Positions 1 through 10,559 of a DNA stretch of 64,000 nt are shown one piece after another. The translations under genes and the position numbers were made by a program. Numbering within the stretch: position 1 is the first letter of the stretch; each line of letters starts with the position of its first letter. Origin of the DNA: Romanomermis culicivorax (taxonomy: Eukaryota > Nematoda > Enoplea > Mermithida > Mermithidae); assembly GCA_963922205.1 (NCBI GenBank), contig CAWUHX010000159.1:774470-838469 (forward strand), given 5' to 3'. Below the pieces are notes generated by a model that did no database searches, had not been told where the DNA came from, and was given only the letters and a program-made list of their open reading frames with translations.

Positions 1-3000
1 TTCCAGTGTGGACAAATCGGACACGTAGCTCGTAATTGTAAATCAGTAGGCACCCGAAAATCATGTGCAATCTGTTTCCGTAATAATCACAGTACACGTG
101 ATTGTAAAAGCCCATGCATCCACTGCTCCCAAACAGGACATAGATCAGATAACTGCCCTTCAAAACCCCACTCCAATTTTCAATGTTTTATATGCAAGCA
201 GACAGGTCATACAAGCAGGTATTGTCCAAATCAGCAGAGTCGTAATATTCAAAATTGCATTGAGTACAGGCAACCCCAACCCCTCATGGACATTGATGAT
301 CCCGCATTTTACTCAAAATTACCCGCCATAACTAACGGCCCTCAGACTACTTTAGGAACTATCATGCCCAACACCCACCGCCGCAGTGACGAATACGTCC
401 TCGACCTGGACGTACCCGATTGGTGCGCCATGTCACCACCCCCCACGCCTGAAGCCGAAAAAATCGAAAAATCGCCGCCCACCATCCCCGTAGGCTACAA
501 GATCCCCCGAAAGCAAGACACAACGCCGCCCACCGCCCCTGAAACCCCGTCGAAAACAGGCCGCAACTTATTATCCCTTCTCCATGGCCTGACCCCCGAA
601 CCCTACCAATTTCGCCCCCGCCAAACATTGCTACCGACCCCCACAAGTAAGCAAGTCCAAACCCCATCCCATAACTCAACTTCTAAAGTTTTACAGACCA
701 TTCAGATTTCAAACCGGCCACCCCCCCAGCCCAAAATCGCAAAACGACAACACCAAAAAGCGCCACGCCAAATCGAACAGAGCGAAAAAACACAGTACCC
801 CGCCGCCTCCAATAAAACACTACATTGGCCGATGTTTTGTATTTTTCTTTGTATAATAATCCCCACATCGTGTAGTGCCCAATTTCAGATGTGTGGAACT
901 TCATTGAGCGGTCACTCAGTCAGCATACCAAAACTTGTATCATGCATGCCCCCTTCCACAGTAGACAAACCCGTACAAACATTTGGAAAAATCTATATCC
1001 CCTCCACTAAGCCCCACATTACAGACGCATACAAATGCAGTGTCCGCAAACGCAAAATTTGTACTAATACAGGATTTTTTGGATCAAAAGGTATTGTCTT
1101 CGACCAAACCGAAATGCAAAATCTAACCCCACATGTTTGTAAGGCAATCGTTATAGACAAAGAACACAACGGTCAAAAATTATACGAAACCCAACCAGGA
1201 TTTTGGTCAACAAATAACTCCCTAAGCGTAGAATACACATGGTGTTGTACAGACCATTGTACCTCAGTCACTAACGTCATCATAGAAATAGGACAAATAG
1301 CATCTTGGAATGGAAAATCTATGACAGGTACATTAGGCGACCTAGGGTCATGCAAACCGACATCAGGTCATTGTGTCACAGCCGACGGATCCATTATCTG
1401 GAATGAAACAGCATTTGAAAACTTATGCCCTTTCGAATACAAAAATACACATCCCATCAAACTCACGCAAACACACATGATAATAGAAGAACTACAAGGT
1501 GCATTCTCGGTTAAAAATACAGTTTTTTCGAACCCCAATTGCCCACAAATCCAAGACAGCATTCTAACCGAACAAGGCATTATTGTACAATTAGACAAAA
1601 GCACCCCACATCGTAATGCATTTTTAACCCCAAAAACCAACGAAACTCATACTACATTATACGATTTTGATGATTTTGAACCCATTAATGCAAAACTAAA
1701 CTATCTAGCAGACAAAATACAGGAATTCGAAATTCAAAATTTCAAAAACGTATGGAGCGAATTATGCAGACAGGCACAGCGTCACCTTGATCTCGTATGG
1801 CAAATTCTACGTCTTGATGCAACCCTTGGAGCGCGTGCATTCCTCCAGCGAACCGACATCATAGCAGAATTCACAGGAGAAGCCCTCACAGTCTGGCCCT
1901 GCAAGCAGGTAAACGCATCCAAAATCTTTTACAACCACAAAATCAACCAAACATGCTACAAACTCTTGCCCATCCTCGTAGGAACCGAAATCATGTTTTC
2001 AAATCCAGGAGGCAACGATTTGACCCCTTTTTCACAAACAGTTGACTGCCATCACATGCATGTAGCCCTTTACAAACAGAATAATACATGGGTCAGTGAA
2101 ACAGGATCCCCCCATGTTACAAACTTACCCTTAGAAATTGTCTGGAACCAAAATTTCTCCCTCTTCCATTTTAATACACCCGCCATTTTTCATGATCAAC
2201 TTGCAACTATTTCAACCAACTTACTCTTTTTGAAACAATACATTTACAAAACTCACACACTCGAAAACACTGTCAAAAAACTCGTCAATTATACCGCCCA
2301 AATGTCTCTCAATTCCGATACAGTTTACAACATGATCTCAGGCACTGGCCAAGCACTCGGAAATACACTCTCTGGCGCCGGTCAAGGCATAGAACATGTA
2401 ATAACCGGTACCACCCAAAGTCTCACGGACGGATTAAACAATTTACTCAAAGGACCCCTGCAAATCATTATAAATCTAGCCGTTATTACTGTAGTTATTG
2501 CAGGCGTCTTTTATTCGTTTCTCGCTCTTCGAAAATATTTCCCCTCTTCAAAGCATCATGCCACAAACGAACATGCATACGAAATACCATCAAACAACAG
2601 ACATTTACATGAGACCATTCCCCCATCATTCGGCCATGCTCTCTTAGAATTAGCTAATCGTCGTGGGGCGCAAACACAGCAGAAATACGTCCTTGTCGAT
2701 ATTGATACCCCCCGAACTCCTGCAATCGAACTCATTAATCAAATTCAGCAATCTGCATCAAATAAGCCACCCCAAAACGTGCCTGAAAAACATACCCCTC
2801 ACATCCCGATTACACTTAACGGCAAATTAATGACAAAAGGCATGATTGACACTGGTGCAGTTTACTCACTCATTGATTCCCGAGTCGCTCAACTTTTACA
2901 GTTAGACATGAAACCCCCGCTAGTCCAAGCAAAAGCAGCAAATAATCTCCCGATTCACTTTGTAGGAACCACTTTTGTCACAGTGACAGCCCAAACCATC

Positions 3001-6000
3001 CAGGAAACAATCATGGTCCATGTCCAAAAAGATTGCACAGCAGACATCCTTCTAGGCAAAAACTTTCTCAGTCGATTTTCGGAATACACTATCAACAATC
3101 AAAAATCACAGGTCAAATTTGGCAATGTTATACTACCTTGTGATGGCCTAGAATATAGCCCTCTTTCAACTCGTGGTGGAACTTATTTGGACGAAAAATT
3201 AGAATTACCACCCCGTACCGTAACCGAATTTACTGTCCCCTTGCCCAAATCGTACTTACAGGTCAAACAGCTTGAATTCACCCCAAAACCCAAACAGAAT
3301 CCCAAAGTCCATTTCGCAGCTTGCATCTCTGAAAATCAAAACAGTCGCATACGCATATCCGTCCTAAACACACAAGAAACAGCTCAAATTCTTTACCCTG
3401 GAACATGCATTGGCACAGTCTCTTGTTACATCCCAAAACAAAATGCTCCCGCTAATCTAACCCCTTCAACGCAAAACCAGCCCAACCGTTTTGATACATT
3501 CACATGGTTGAAAGAAAATGTTAATTTAACCTCCAGTGACCTCACAGAAGCAGAAAAAACACAACTCCTACGCGCCCTATCGAAGTATCCCACATTATAT
3601 GCTAAATCCAAAATGGATGTAGGTAGAACCACCCTCGTTTCACATACAATTGACACCAATGGCTCCCAACCAGTACGTAGACAACTTTATCGGACTTCCC
3701 CAAAAGAAAAGCAAATCATACAAGCAGAAGTTGAGCAACTCGCAGCAGCAGGTGTCATAAGCCAAAGCAATTCCCCATGGTGTACCAACACAGTTTTAGT
3801 TCCCAAAAAAGATGGAGGCCATCGTTTATGCATTGATTTTAGAGGCCTCAACAAAGTCACCAAAAAAGATACCTACCCCTTACCCCGTATAGACGAAATT
3901 CTAGACACCCTACGTGGAATGAAATATTTTACGTCCCTTGACCAATCCAATGCATATTATTCCATTCCCATAGCACAGGCAGACAGAGAAAAAACGGCAT
4001 TCAATTGCTCAGCCGGCCAGTATCAATTCAATTACCTCCCTTTTGGACTCACTAATGCCCCAGCCACATTCCAAAGGTTGATGGATGTTATTCTTTCGGG
4101 TCTGCAATGGAACACATGCCTTGTATACCTCGACGATGTTTTAGTATTCGCAGACTCCCATGCCCAAATGCTGGAACGTTTAGACACTATTCTTGCCCGA
4201 TTCTCACAAGCAGGCCTCAAGCTAAACATACAAAAATGCAAATTCTGCCAGCCCCAAGTCCAATACTTAGGCCACGTCATTTCTCAGCAAGGCATTTCAC
4301 CAGACCCCCATAAGGTACAGGCAATCTATGACATACCCACACCCAAAAGCTCAAAAGAAGTTAAGTCATTCCTTGGCCTACCCTCATATTATCGCAGATT
4401 CATCCCAAATTGCTCCCAAGTTTCTAGCCCACTCACATCGCTACTCAAAAAGAACTCAGAATTCGCCTGGGGCCCTGAACAGCAAACTGCATTCACTAAG
4501 CTAAAAGAATTACTCATTCATGCCCCAATACTGCAGCATCCCGATTTCACGAAACCGTTTATTCTGCAAACTGACGCCTCAAAACTCGGAATCGGCGCCA
4601 TTCTCAGTCAGCTAGATAGTAAAGGTCAGGATCGCCCCATTGCTTTTGGGAGCCGCACATTGAAACCCGCCGAACGCAACTACCCGATCACTGAGTTGGA
4701 AACCCTTGCAGTAGTCGAATTTGTCAAGTATTTCCGCCCCTATCTTTTCCAGCAACATGTTATTGTACACACTGACCACACAGCAGTTCAGGCAGTCTTA
4801 CAAAAGGAAAACCCGTCCCCTCGCATTGCCCGTTGGGGATTAGCCCTATCTGGTATTCAACTCGACATTCGACCTAAGAAAGGCACTGCTAACCGTAACG
4901 CAGATGCAGTTTCTCGATTCCCCTCACAGACAGCAAAGCAATCCTTTGATATTGAGCAATTAGAAACCCGCCCCGAAATATCAACCATCAATTCAGTTTT
5001 GGAAGCCGAAGCAACTGAACAAGAAGAGCAACAGAAAAACTTTGCCGAACTCCAACGCACTGATCCAACTGTCAAAAGTATTTTAGCAAAAATTGCCCAA
5101 AAACACCCCCTTACTCTGACCAAATTCGCCGTGCATCAAAACATTCTCTTCCGTATAGTCGACAAACAGGCAAAACTATACATTCCCAAGTCCCAAGTCC
5201 AACATCTCATCGCCTCCCATCATGACAGCAAATTCACAGGTCATTTTGCGGCCAGGAAAACTTTACACTTGCTCAGACAGAAATATTTTTGGCCCCAAAT
5301 GAGCCGTGATATCAAACGTTACTGCAAAACTTGCCACCCATGCCAGACACAGAAAACTCTTAGACACAAAGTGCATGCAAACTTGGTACCAATTCAGCCA
5401 ACTGGCCCATTTGATCGAGTTGGTGTTGATTGCATGGGACCATTACCCCTCACTGAAGACGGCAACCGATTCATTGTCGTTCTCATCGATTATTTCACAA
5501 AGTATGTAGAGGCATTCCCGACCCCTGACATCACTGCAGCCACTATTGCCAAGCTATTCGTAACCAAAATTGTTTGTCGTCATGGGTCCCCAAAAATCAT
5601 CCATTGTGATCGTGGCACCGATTTTGTATCCGATCTCTTCTCACGGATCACCAGTTTATGCAATACTCAGAAAATTCACACTACCCCATATCATCCCATT
5701 GCCAATGGGGAAGTTGAGCGTTGCAACCAAACCCTAGCCACCCGTATCCGCATGTACATCAATTCAAATCACACTGATTGGGATACTTATCTCCCGTATG
5801 CCGTTTTTTCGATCAACATTCATAAAAATGATAGCACTTCGTATCCCCCATTTGAATTACTTCACGGTAGGCAAGCTAATCTGCCGTCAGATGCAGCTTT
5901 AAATTTTTTCCCCACGTCCTACATGGTTGATTTAGATGATTACGCCCTTCGTGTAAAATCGCATTTTACAGAAGCACTCTCAACCGTGCAGAAAAGTTTG

Positions 6001-6300
6001 CAAAAAGCCCAAGCCCACTACACCCGTCAGTATAACAAGCATGCTCAGAACATACATTACAAAGCAGGTGATCTTATTCTTTATAAAAATCATTCGTGTA
6101 AACAAGGGTTGACTCCCAAATTCCTCCCTCGCCAGAACGGGCCCTATACAGTTACAAACTTCATGTACCCCAACGTTACACTCAAACACCCCCATAAGAA
6201 TATTACATTTACGGTGCATGTAAACGAGACAACCCCTTTCTACCCTCGGAAAGCAACTATCGAATCTACCCCCACCCTTCCTCAACCTCGAAAGCCTTGA
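1..6300 (+). CDS. Gag(NC)-Env-like-PR-RT-RNaseH-IN polyprotein, N-terminus outside window
   Basis: One open frame of 2,099 visible residues (numbered from nt 1) encodes a retrovirus-like polyprotein. Residues 1-80 hold CX2CX4HX4C zinc knuckles, three complete and one cut by the window edge, typical of nucleocapsid. A Pro-rich linker with a PTAP motif (nt 529-540) follows, then a signal-peptide-like stretch (nt 832-885), a Cys-rich ectodomain and a membrane span (about nt 2464-2535). Pol follows: retropepsin with DTG at nt 2848-2856 and an ILLGKNF motif; RT with YLDD at 4126-4137; RNase H (about 4550-4860); integrase with an HHCC finger (about 5218-5350) and D, D, E at 5428, 5608 and 5710; and a C-terminal GPY/F-like module. 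The first ATG in the window (286) is internal to the protein, so it is not taken as the start. Pol is secure; the Env assignment is weaker. Confidence 0.93.
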   Translation, partial: FQCGQIGHVARNCKSVGTRKSCAICFRNNHSTRDCKSPCIHCSQTGHRSDNCPSKPHSNFQCFICKQTGHTSRYCPNQQSRNIQNCIEYRQPQPLMDIDDPAFYSKLPAITNGPQTTLGTIMPNTHRRSDEYVLDLDVPDWCAMSPPPTPEAEKIEKSPPTIPVGYKIPRKQDTTPPTAPETPSKTGRNLLSLLHGLTPEPYQFRPRQTLLPTPTSKQVQTPSHNSTSKVLQTIQISNRPPPQPKIAKRQHQKAPRQIEQSEKTQYPAASNKTLHWPMFCIFLCIIIPTSCSAQFQMCGTSLSGHSVSIPKLVSCMPPSTVDKPVQTFGKIYIPSTKPHITDAYKCSVRKRKICTNTGFFGSKGIVFDQTEMQNLTPHVCKAIVIDKEHNGQKLYETQPGFWSTNNSLSVEYTWCCTDHCTSVTNVIIEIGQIASWNGKSMTGTLGDLGSCKPTSGHCVTADGSIIWNETAFENLCPFEYKNTHPIKLTQTHMIIEELQGAFSVKNTVFSNPNCPQIQDSILTEQGIIVQLDKSTPHRNAFLTPKTNETHTTLYDFDDFEPINAKLNYLADKIQEFEIQNFKNVWSELCRQAQRHLDLVWQILRLDATLGARAFLQRTDIIAEFTGEALTVWPCKQVNASKIFYNHKINQTCYKLLPILVGTEIMFSNPGGNDLTPFSQTVDCHHMHVALYKQNNTWVSETGSPHVTNLPLEIVWNQNFSLFHFNTPAIFHDQLATISTNLLFLKQYIYKTHTLENTVKKLVNYTAQMSLNSDTVYNMISGTGQALGNTLSGAGQGIEHVITGTTQSLTDGLNNLLKGPLQIIINLAVITVVIAGVFYSFLALRKYFPSSKHHATNEHAYEIPSNNRHLHETIPPSFGHALLELANRRGAQTQQKYVLVDIDTPRTPAIELINQIQQSASNKPPQNVPEKHTPHIPITLNGKLMTKGMIDTGAVYSLIDSRVAQLLQLDMKPPLVQAKAANNLPIHFVGTTFVTVTAQTIQETIMVHVQKDCTADILLGKNFLSRFSEYTINNQKSQVKFGNVILPCDGLEYSPLSTRGGTYLDEKLELPPRTVTEFTVPLPKSYLQVKQLEFTPKPKQNPKVHFAACISENQNSRIRISVLNTQETAQILYPGTCIGTVSCYIPKQNAPANLTPSTQNQPNRFDTFTWLKENVNLTSSDLTEAEKTQLLRALSKYPTLYAKSKMDVGRTTLVSHTIDTNGSQPVRRQLYRTSPKEKQIIQAEVEQLAAAGVISQSNSPWCTNTVLVPKKDGGHRLCIDFRGLNKVTKKDTYPLPRIDEILDTLRGMKYFTSLDQSNAYYSIPIAQADREKTAFNCSAGQYQFNYLPFGLTNAPATFQRLMDVILSGLQWNTCLVYLDDVLVFADSHAQMLERLDTILARFSQAGLKLNIQKCKFCQPQVQYLGHVISQQGISPDPHKVQAIYDIPTPKSSKEVKSFLGLPSYYRRFIPNCSQVSSPLTSLLKKNSEFAWGPEQQTAFTKLKELLIHAPILQHPDFTKPFILQTDASKLGIGAILSQLDSKGQDRPIAFGSRTLKPAERNYPITELETLAVVEFVKYFRPYLFQQHVIVHTDHTAVQAVLQKENPSPRIARWGLALSGIQLDIRPKKGTANRNADAVSRFPSQTAKQSFDIEQLETRPEISTINSVLEAEATEQEEQQKNFAELQRTDPTVKSILAKIAQKHPLTLTKFAVHQNILFRIVDKQAKLYIPKSQVQHLIASHHDSKFTGHFAARKTLHLLRQKYFWPQMSRDIKRYCKTCHPCQTQKTLRHKVHANLVPIQPTGPFDRVGVDCMGPLPLTEDGNRFIVVLIDYFTKYVEAFPTPDITAATIAKLFVTKIVCRHGSPKIIHCDRGTDFVSDLFSRITSLCNTQKIHTTPYHPIANGEVERCNQTLATRIRMYINSNHTDWDTYLPYAVFSINIHKNDSTSYPPFELLHGRQANLPSDAALNFFPTSYMVDLDDYALRVKSHFTEALSTVQKSLQKAQAHYTRQYNKHAQNIHYKAGDLILYKNHSCKQGLTPKFLPRQNGPYTVTNFMYPNVTLKHPHKNITFTVHVNETTPFYPRKATIESTPTLPQPRKP
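689..696 (+). promoter_or_regulatory. Candidate 3' splice site before Env of element A
   Basis: GTTTACAG-type acceptor (TTTTACAG) in the Pro-rich linker. The next ATG downstream on the strand is 832, which begins the Env signal-peptide-like segment in frame. Confidence 0.35.
832..2541 (+). other. Env-like glycoprotein domain inside the element A polyprotein
   Basis: The segment starts at an in-frame Met followed by a hydrophobic run (FCIFLCIII) and a small-residue end (SCSAQ), which looks like a signal peptide. About 520 residues with many Cys and several N-X-S/T sites follow. A hydrophobic span beginning IIINLAVITVVIAG then leads into a basic LRKYF stop-transfer. The second half carries a C...W...LGARAFLQR...FTGEALTVWPC pattern, shared almost unchanged with element B. 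I associate this Cys/Trp/TG-A-L/C arrangement with class III (gB-like, chuviral) fusion proteins; that is an inference from memory, not a search result. No separate stop codon ends it; the frame continues into protease. Confidence 0.65.
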
Positions 6301-6318
6301 ACGAGGACGTTCAACTCC

Positions 6319-6331
6319 GGAAGGAGGGAAA
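6319..6331 (+). other. Polypurine tract of element A
   Basis: Thirteen purines in a row (GGAAGGAGGGAAA) lie immediately before the LTR TG. This is the expected primer for plus-strand synthesis. The motif ACGAGGACG begins 31 nt before the LTR and recurs at the same distance in element B. Confidence 0.85.
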
Positions 6332-7224
6332 TGTAACGTACCTGCTAAAGCAGTACTGTAAACATGTAGCATACTGTATGTAATAGACATTTATTAGATA
6401 TTATTTTATTTTCACATTTTATCGTCTCAAGGATGTCTGGGATTCACACCCAAACATTCCTACAAAATTACGTGAAGTACTTTATTTTGATCCGTTCACA
6501 CCCCGGTAGCCCAATTAACATGCCCTAATTAATTTGCACAAACGGCAGCTGTTCCCCTAGAACCTACACTAAACTACACATTCCACAGCTACCGTAATCC
6601 CCCGTAAAAATCGTAAACAACACCTGCACACAGTAAAATACGTAGAAGCCCCGCCGTACAGTAGTCTCAAGTGTAACAGTAGCGGCGGCCCCCACAAAAC
6701 ATGTGTATACAGAGAAACCGATACAGGAAGCATGCACAGAAGCACAGAGGTGTGGCCAAGCCCACCGTAGAAAGCAAGCAAAGCACAGAAAGCATACAGT
6801 ACCAGAAAAGCATTAGAGAGGCGTAGTTAAGAAAGCATGAAAAGCGTAGCCGGAAACGACGATTGGCGGAAGAAGATGGACAGAAGCTCGACCTCCCGCA
6901 GCGTCCAGGGAGTGGCCAAAATCGCCGTATAAAAGAAGAAGCAAAGCGTGATTTTGATCATTATATTCTGATTCTTATTCTTGTGTTTTTCCGCGCTCGC
7001 CCCGTCTTTATACATTTGCAAGCGGCCGACTATTCGAAAGCATTTAAACCGAGGCCCCCGTCCGTTATTATTCGAAGCGCGTTTTATTTCGTCGACGTTC
7101 AAGCGACCGTCGATTATCCGTTTTGTGTTGTAACCGTTCGCCCGCATTCCCCGTCCCGTATTTGTCCCGGCCGTATCGACCAATTGGTAGAAGTAAAGTA
7201 CCTCACACAAATCTGGTCGTTACA
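6332..7224 (+). repeat. 3' LTR of element A (893 bp)
   Basis: The LTR runs from TGTAACG to CGTTACA and follows the purine tract. The 5' LTR is outside the window, so the length rests on the inverted-repeat ends. The second half contains a TATA box and is richer in GC than the flanking DNA. ORFs of 120-130 codons that cross its right part have no recognisable domain. Confidence 0.88.
6928..6935 (+). promoter_or_regulatory. TATA box in LTR A
   Basis: TATAAAAG lies about 300 bp before the LTR end, a plausible distance for a U3 promoter. Transcription start was not determined. Confidence 0.5.
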
Positions 7225-7242
7225 CAATTCAATTTCTAGCCA

Positions 7243-7765
7243 AAAAGCGCCGATTTTTTAGATTTTCAAGAAAATCAGTCCATTCCAGCACAAAAATTGT
7301 ACTTCCAGTGAATTCAGCAGTGCCCATTTCATATTTTTAAACTATTTTAGAGTCAGAAAAGTCCTACTTTCGAATTACACGGTTTTTCATATATTTAACA
7401 TGATTTTTGGGCGAAAATCGCATGATCATGTTTTTTGGGTTATAAATTCGTCTGAGCACCACAACGACACCTCTAGTGGAATCAGTAATGCCGATTTCAT
7501 ATTTTTCCATCCTTTCGACGTCATTAAATTCGAAATTTCGAATTACTCAATCTTTTAACTCAAGCTTTAAAAATGGTTTTTGGTCAAAAATCGCCGATTT
7601 TCCTGATTTTTTGGCAGGAGTCATAGTCGTCTGATCACAGAAATAACACTTTCAGCGGAATCATCGGCAATGCCTGCTTCATGATTTTTACTTTTTTGAA
7701 ATTATTATTTCCGTTTTTATTGATAGCATCTTGCATTTAATTCAAAATGTTAAAAACTGTTTCAA
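7243..7765 (+). repeat. Degenerate ~175-bp tandem repeat, three units
   Basis: Three diverged units are marked by GCCGATTTCATATTTTT-like motifs near 7318, 7492 and 7672, each followed by an AT-rich arm and AAAATCG. The same family recurs at 10560-11110 (same strand) and 35870-36640 (opposite strand). No gene is seen. Confidence 0.6.
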
Positions 7766-8539
7766 AAAAATCGATTTTTGGATTTGTGTTTGGCGACCGG
7801 GAGTTTATCTCGTCTCCTATATAAAAGCTTGGAATTTTTTTAGCATCAAGCTTTGGTCGTAAAATGACGTCATGGAGTCTGTCAGATAAGTCAATTCTTT
7901 TGTCTGTGTAGCTTAAATTTGCTTTGTGTAAACTTTTTCAGGACTGTGTTGACCCGGAGACCAATTTTTTTCATTTTATGTATTGCTTATGTTTTTTACA
8001 CATAATAAAATGAACATCAAGTGTAAACATGCAAAATAAATTTACACACTGTGTAAGAGGGATATTCCTAGACACTTGCATTAGTTTGTTGAAGTTTTAT
8101 ATCCACTTTAGAGTTTGCGAATGGAGACAATAGGATGGGTGGTTTGTCAATTGTCTCGATAAGCCTGCAGGAGGCCGCGGTTGTTGAAATAATCTTACTG
8201 CAATATCCCTCCAAGAGTCTACTGTAGTATTCATTCTTCGAGTATTCTTGTTCAGATTTTGCGTTCTTGGTGACTATGTCACAAGAATACGATTTTCCAC
8301 TACCAAAATTTGGATCTTTGCTCCTATCTGTCCAAGAAAAGAATGCACGGAGTCCAATTAAGTAGGACTTACATAATTTTTTCCACATTGAATTTGGGTC
8401 ATTTATGCACATTGGGACAGAGCTATGGGTTGTGTTGTTTTTTGAAGGCAGTGGTTATTCAGTGCCCAGCGCTGAATGACCAAGCATGTTAATTTTTTTT
8501 ATGCAGCTCCGTGCGCTGAATAACATTTTATCATTACCA
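7766..8539. other. Intergenic, no recognised gene
   Basis: A 114-codon reverse ORF at 8068-8412 has no family I recognise and no supporting context. I see no other structure here. Confidence 0.4.
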
Positions 8540-8720
8540 CAGTGTTTTTTTGTGTGCCAAAACATGGTTGTTGGCGCAAAAAAATTTGGAATGGCACAAA
8601 AAATTTTGAGCGTTTGTGTCAACTGGCACAAATTTTTTGGCTGGTCAAACATAAAATTTCCTTGATTTTTGGACGTTTTAGGGGCTGAAAATGCTAGAAT
8701 TTTTCGGCACTTTGTGCCGA
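8540..8720 (+). mobile_element. hAT-like element end with repeated subterminal words
   Basis: The block begins CAGTGTTTTTTT and then repeats a short word (GTGCCA, GGCGCA, GGCACA) between AAAAATTT spacers. It matches, in inverted orientation, a block ending at 49313, and shares its scaffold with the elements at 32929, 39864, 41486 and 47498. The opposite end was not located, so this is treated as a fragment. Confidence 0.5.
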
Positions 8721-9029
8721 GTCAATAAGTATAATAATTCCTATTTGTAGATTCGGCCCAAACACGAACTATTTCTCTTTGAATAGTGTATTGGTATCAT
8801 TGCAGCAAACTGTATAAACTGTCAAGACTGGTGAGTAAAAAGAAATTCTGAATATTCCCTGTTCATTCAGTCAGATTCAGATTTTAAAGTGAAATTCTTA
8901 CTTTTTGTGTTTGATTGATTCAAACAGAAAAATCGATATCGTTGATAATGGTACCATGTTTGGATCAAAAATTTACACTATTTCCGACTTTATTTTCTCT
9001 AGTCTTTACATTGTTGTTGAATAATACAT

Positions 9030-9635
9030 ATATCCCATACGTTTAAGACCTCCGACCAGTTGGTGGGGGGGGGGGGGGGTAAATCGGATATTTTGGGGGA
9101 GGGTAGAAAAAAGTTGAAATTTATCCCAAAAAAGGCTAAAAAACATACACTTTTTTGCAAATTTTTTTAATTTTTTCCAAACTGGGGGGGTTAGGGGGGA
9201 AATGATTTTGGGTACAGGGTTGGCCAGGTTGGGGGGGTCCCCCCCAACCCCCCCACCAAGTACAGGTATGTAGTCGAAAATTGAATCCATTTGAACTTCC
9301 TGAACAATTCAAGACCTAAGGTAAAGTGGGGTGACTTTGATCAGAGGCGACTTTGATCACCCCCCAACCCCTCCCCCAAGTACAGGTATGCGTTTGTCTT
9401 CATTAGGGTTCTATAAGACTGATTTTGGCATACCTGTAAAATCTCCGACCAGTTGGGGGGGGGGGTCAGAAAAAGTCGAAATTTTTCACAAAAAAGCCAA
9501 AAAACATACCCTTTTTTGCAAATTTTTTCAGATTTTCCAAACTGGGGGGTGGGTGGGTTATGTTGGGTACATGGTTGGCCAAGTTGGGGGGGGGAGTCCC
9601 CCTCCCCCAACCCGCCCCAAGTACAGGTATGGATT
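9030..9635 (+). repeat. G-run/C-run repeat, two copies plus a partial
   Basis: Two copies (about 9045-9268 and 9445-9630) share the order CCGACCAGTTGG, a long G run, an AAAAAAGCC-type A-rich block, CCAAACTGGGGGG, GGGTACA..GTTGGCCA, a C run and AAGTACAGGTATG. A partial copy of the C-run end lies at 9358-9390, and a diverged copy lies at 48850-49100. The G runs are compatible with quadruplex formation. No coding role is seen. Confidence 0.7.
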
Positions 9636-9834
9636 TTGGGGGATTGGATCGGACTGGGTTATTTTTGTGCTCAGATAGCAGTCTTAATATATTCTACATT
9701 GCGATTTACCTCTGCTAGTCAGGGCAGCCGTCTCCAAGCAATTTCTGTGTAGAAAAATTGAGATTTTCAATCATAATCATGATGATTCAACTTCATTCAA
9801 TACAAATTTCAAATTTGAAGGATTGGAGAGATTT

Positions 9835-10215
9835 TAAGACTTGGAGGCAGCTCCCAATAAATTTTAGGCCCCTGATTCACCTGGGATGGTCCGGATATCT
9901 TTGAAAAAAGGAATATTGGGCCGAAAAACTTTTGGTTTTTGCTGATAAATTGGAAGCTTTTCCAAACTAACCAAGCAGAATTTTGAAACTCGAGTACTTG
10001 CGAGGCGTTTTTGGACCTAAAGACTTCTCCCAGTAAGTTTGTGGATCTCAATTCACCTGGGAGGGTCGAAATACCTGAGTGAAAATCGGTTTTCTCTATA
10101 AAAAAACTGTAGGCAGAAAACCCCAAACCAGAGGATTTGATATCGGGTTTTTGGGGTGGGAGATTGGAGACAGTTCTTAGTGAATTTGTGACCCCCGATT
10201 TCCTGGGAGGGTCTG
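9835..10215 (+). repeat. Degenerate ~160-bp repeat, three units
   Basis: Three diverged units are anchored by TTCACCTGGGA(T/G)GGTC-like motifs near 9876, 10050 and 10199, each preceded by a GACNNTTCTCCCA-like stretch. I do not recognise the family. Confidence 0.5.
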
Positions 10216-10559
10216 TTTTTACACTGGGATCCTGTTCAGGACATGGGTTTTTGGAATAAATTGAGCCGAAGTTTGTAAATTACTCTGACTTGGAGAAATA
10301 AAAAATTTAGGCAAATTTCTTTAGCTAGGTGAAAATTAGACCCTGAATTTTTACCTATTTTTCAGGCTTTAATATCGACAGACTTTTGTTGAAAGATGAT
10401 TGCCTTCAAAAGGAAAGCCGTTATATCGTTCCCGAAAAAAAAGTGGTTCCGTCATTCCTGAAAATGATATACAAGAATTTATCCGGAAAAGAAATGAATT
10501 TAAGGAAAAGTTGTTGAAGTAAGTGAATTTTTTAGAATAATCTTCGTGAATATTAGTAA

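Larger units (their letters stand above)
1..7224 (+). mobile_element. Element A: Ty3/Gypsy LTR element with Env-like domain, 5' part outside the window
   Basis: The visible part runs from inside the Gag nucleocapsid through a complete Pol to a 3' LTR. A 13-nt purine tract lies directly before the LTR, and the LTR ends in a perfect 7-bp inverted repeat (TGTAACG...CGTTACA). The 5' LTR, primer binding site and most of Gag are upstream of the window, so age and target duplication cannot be judged; the right flank begins CAAT. The coding frame is fully open over 2,100 codons, which suggests a recent or functional copy. A decayed reverse-strand relative of its LTR lies at 38618-39064. Confidence 0.92.

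Noticed and set aside
6863-7261. 132-codon ORF across the end of LTR A
   Set aside because: It crosses the LTR boundary and TATA region, and shows no domain.
8068-8412. Reverse ORF of 114 codons
   Set aside because: No recognised family, no splice or promoter context, AT-rich flanks.
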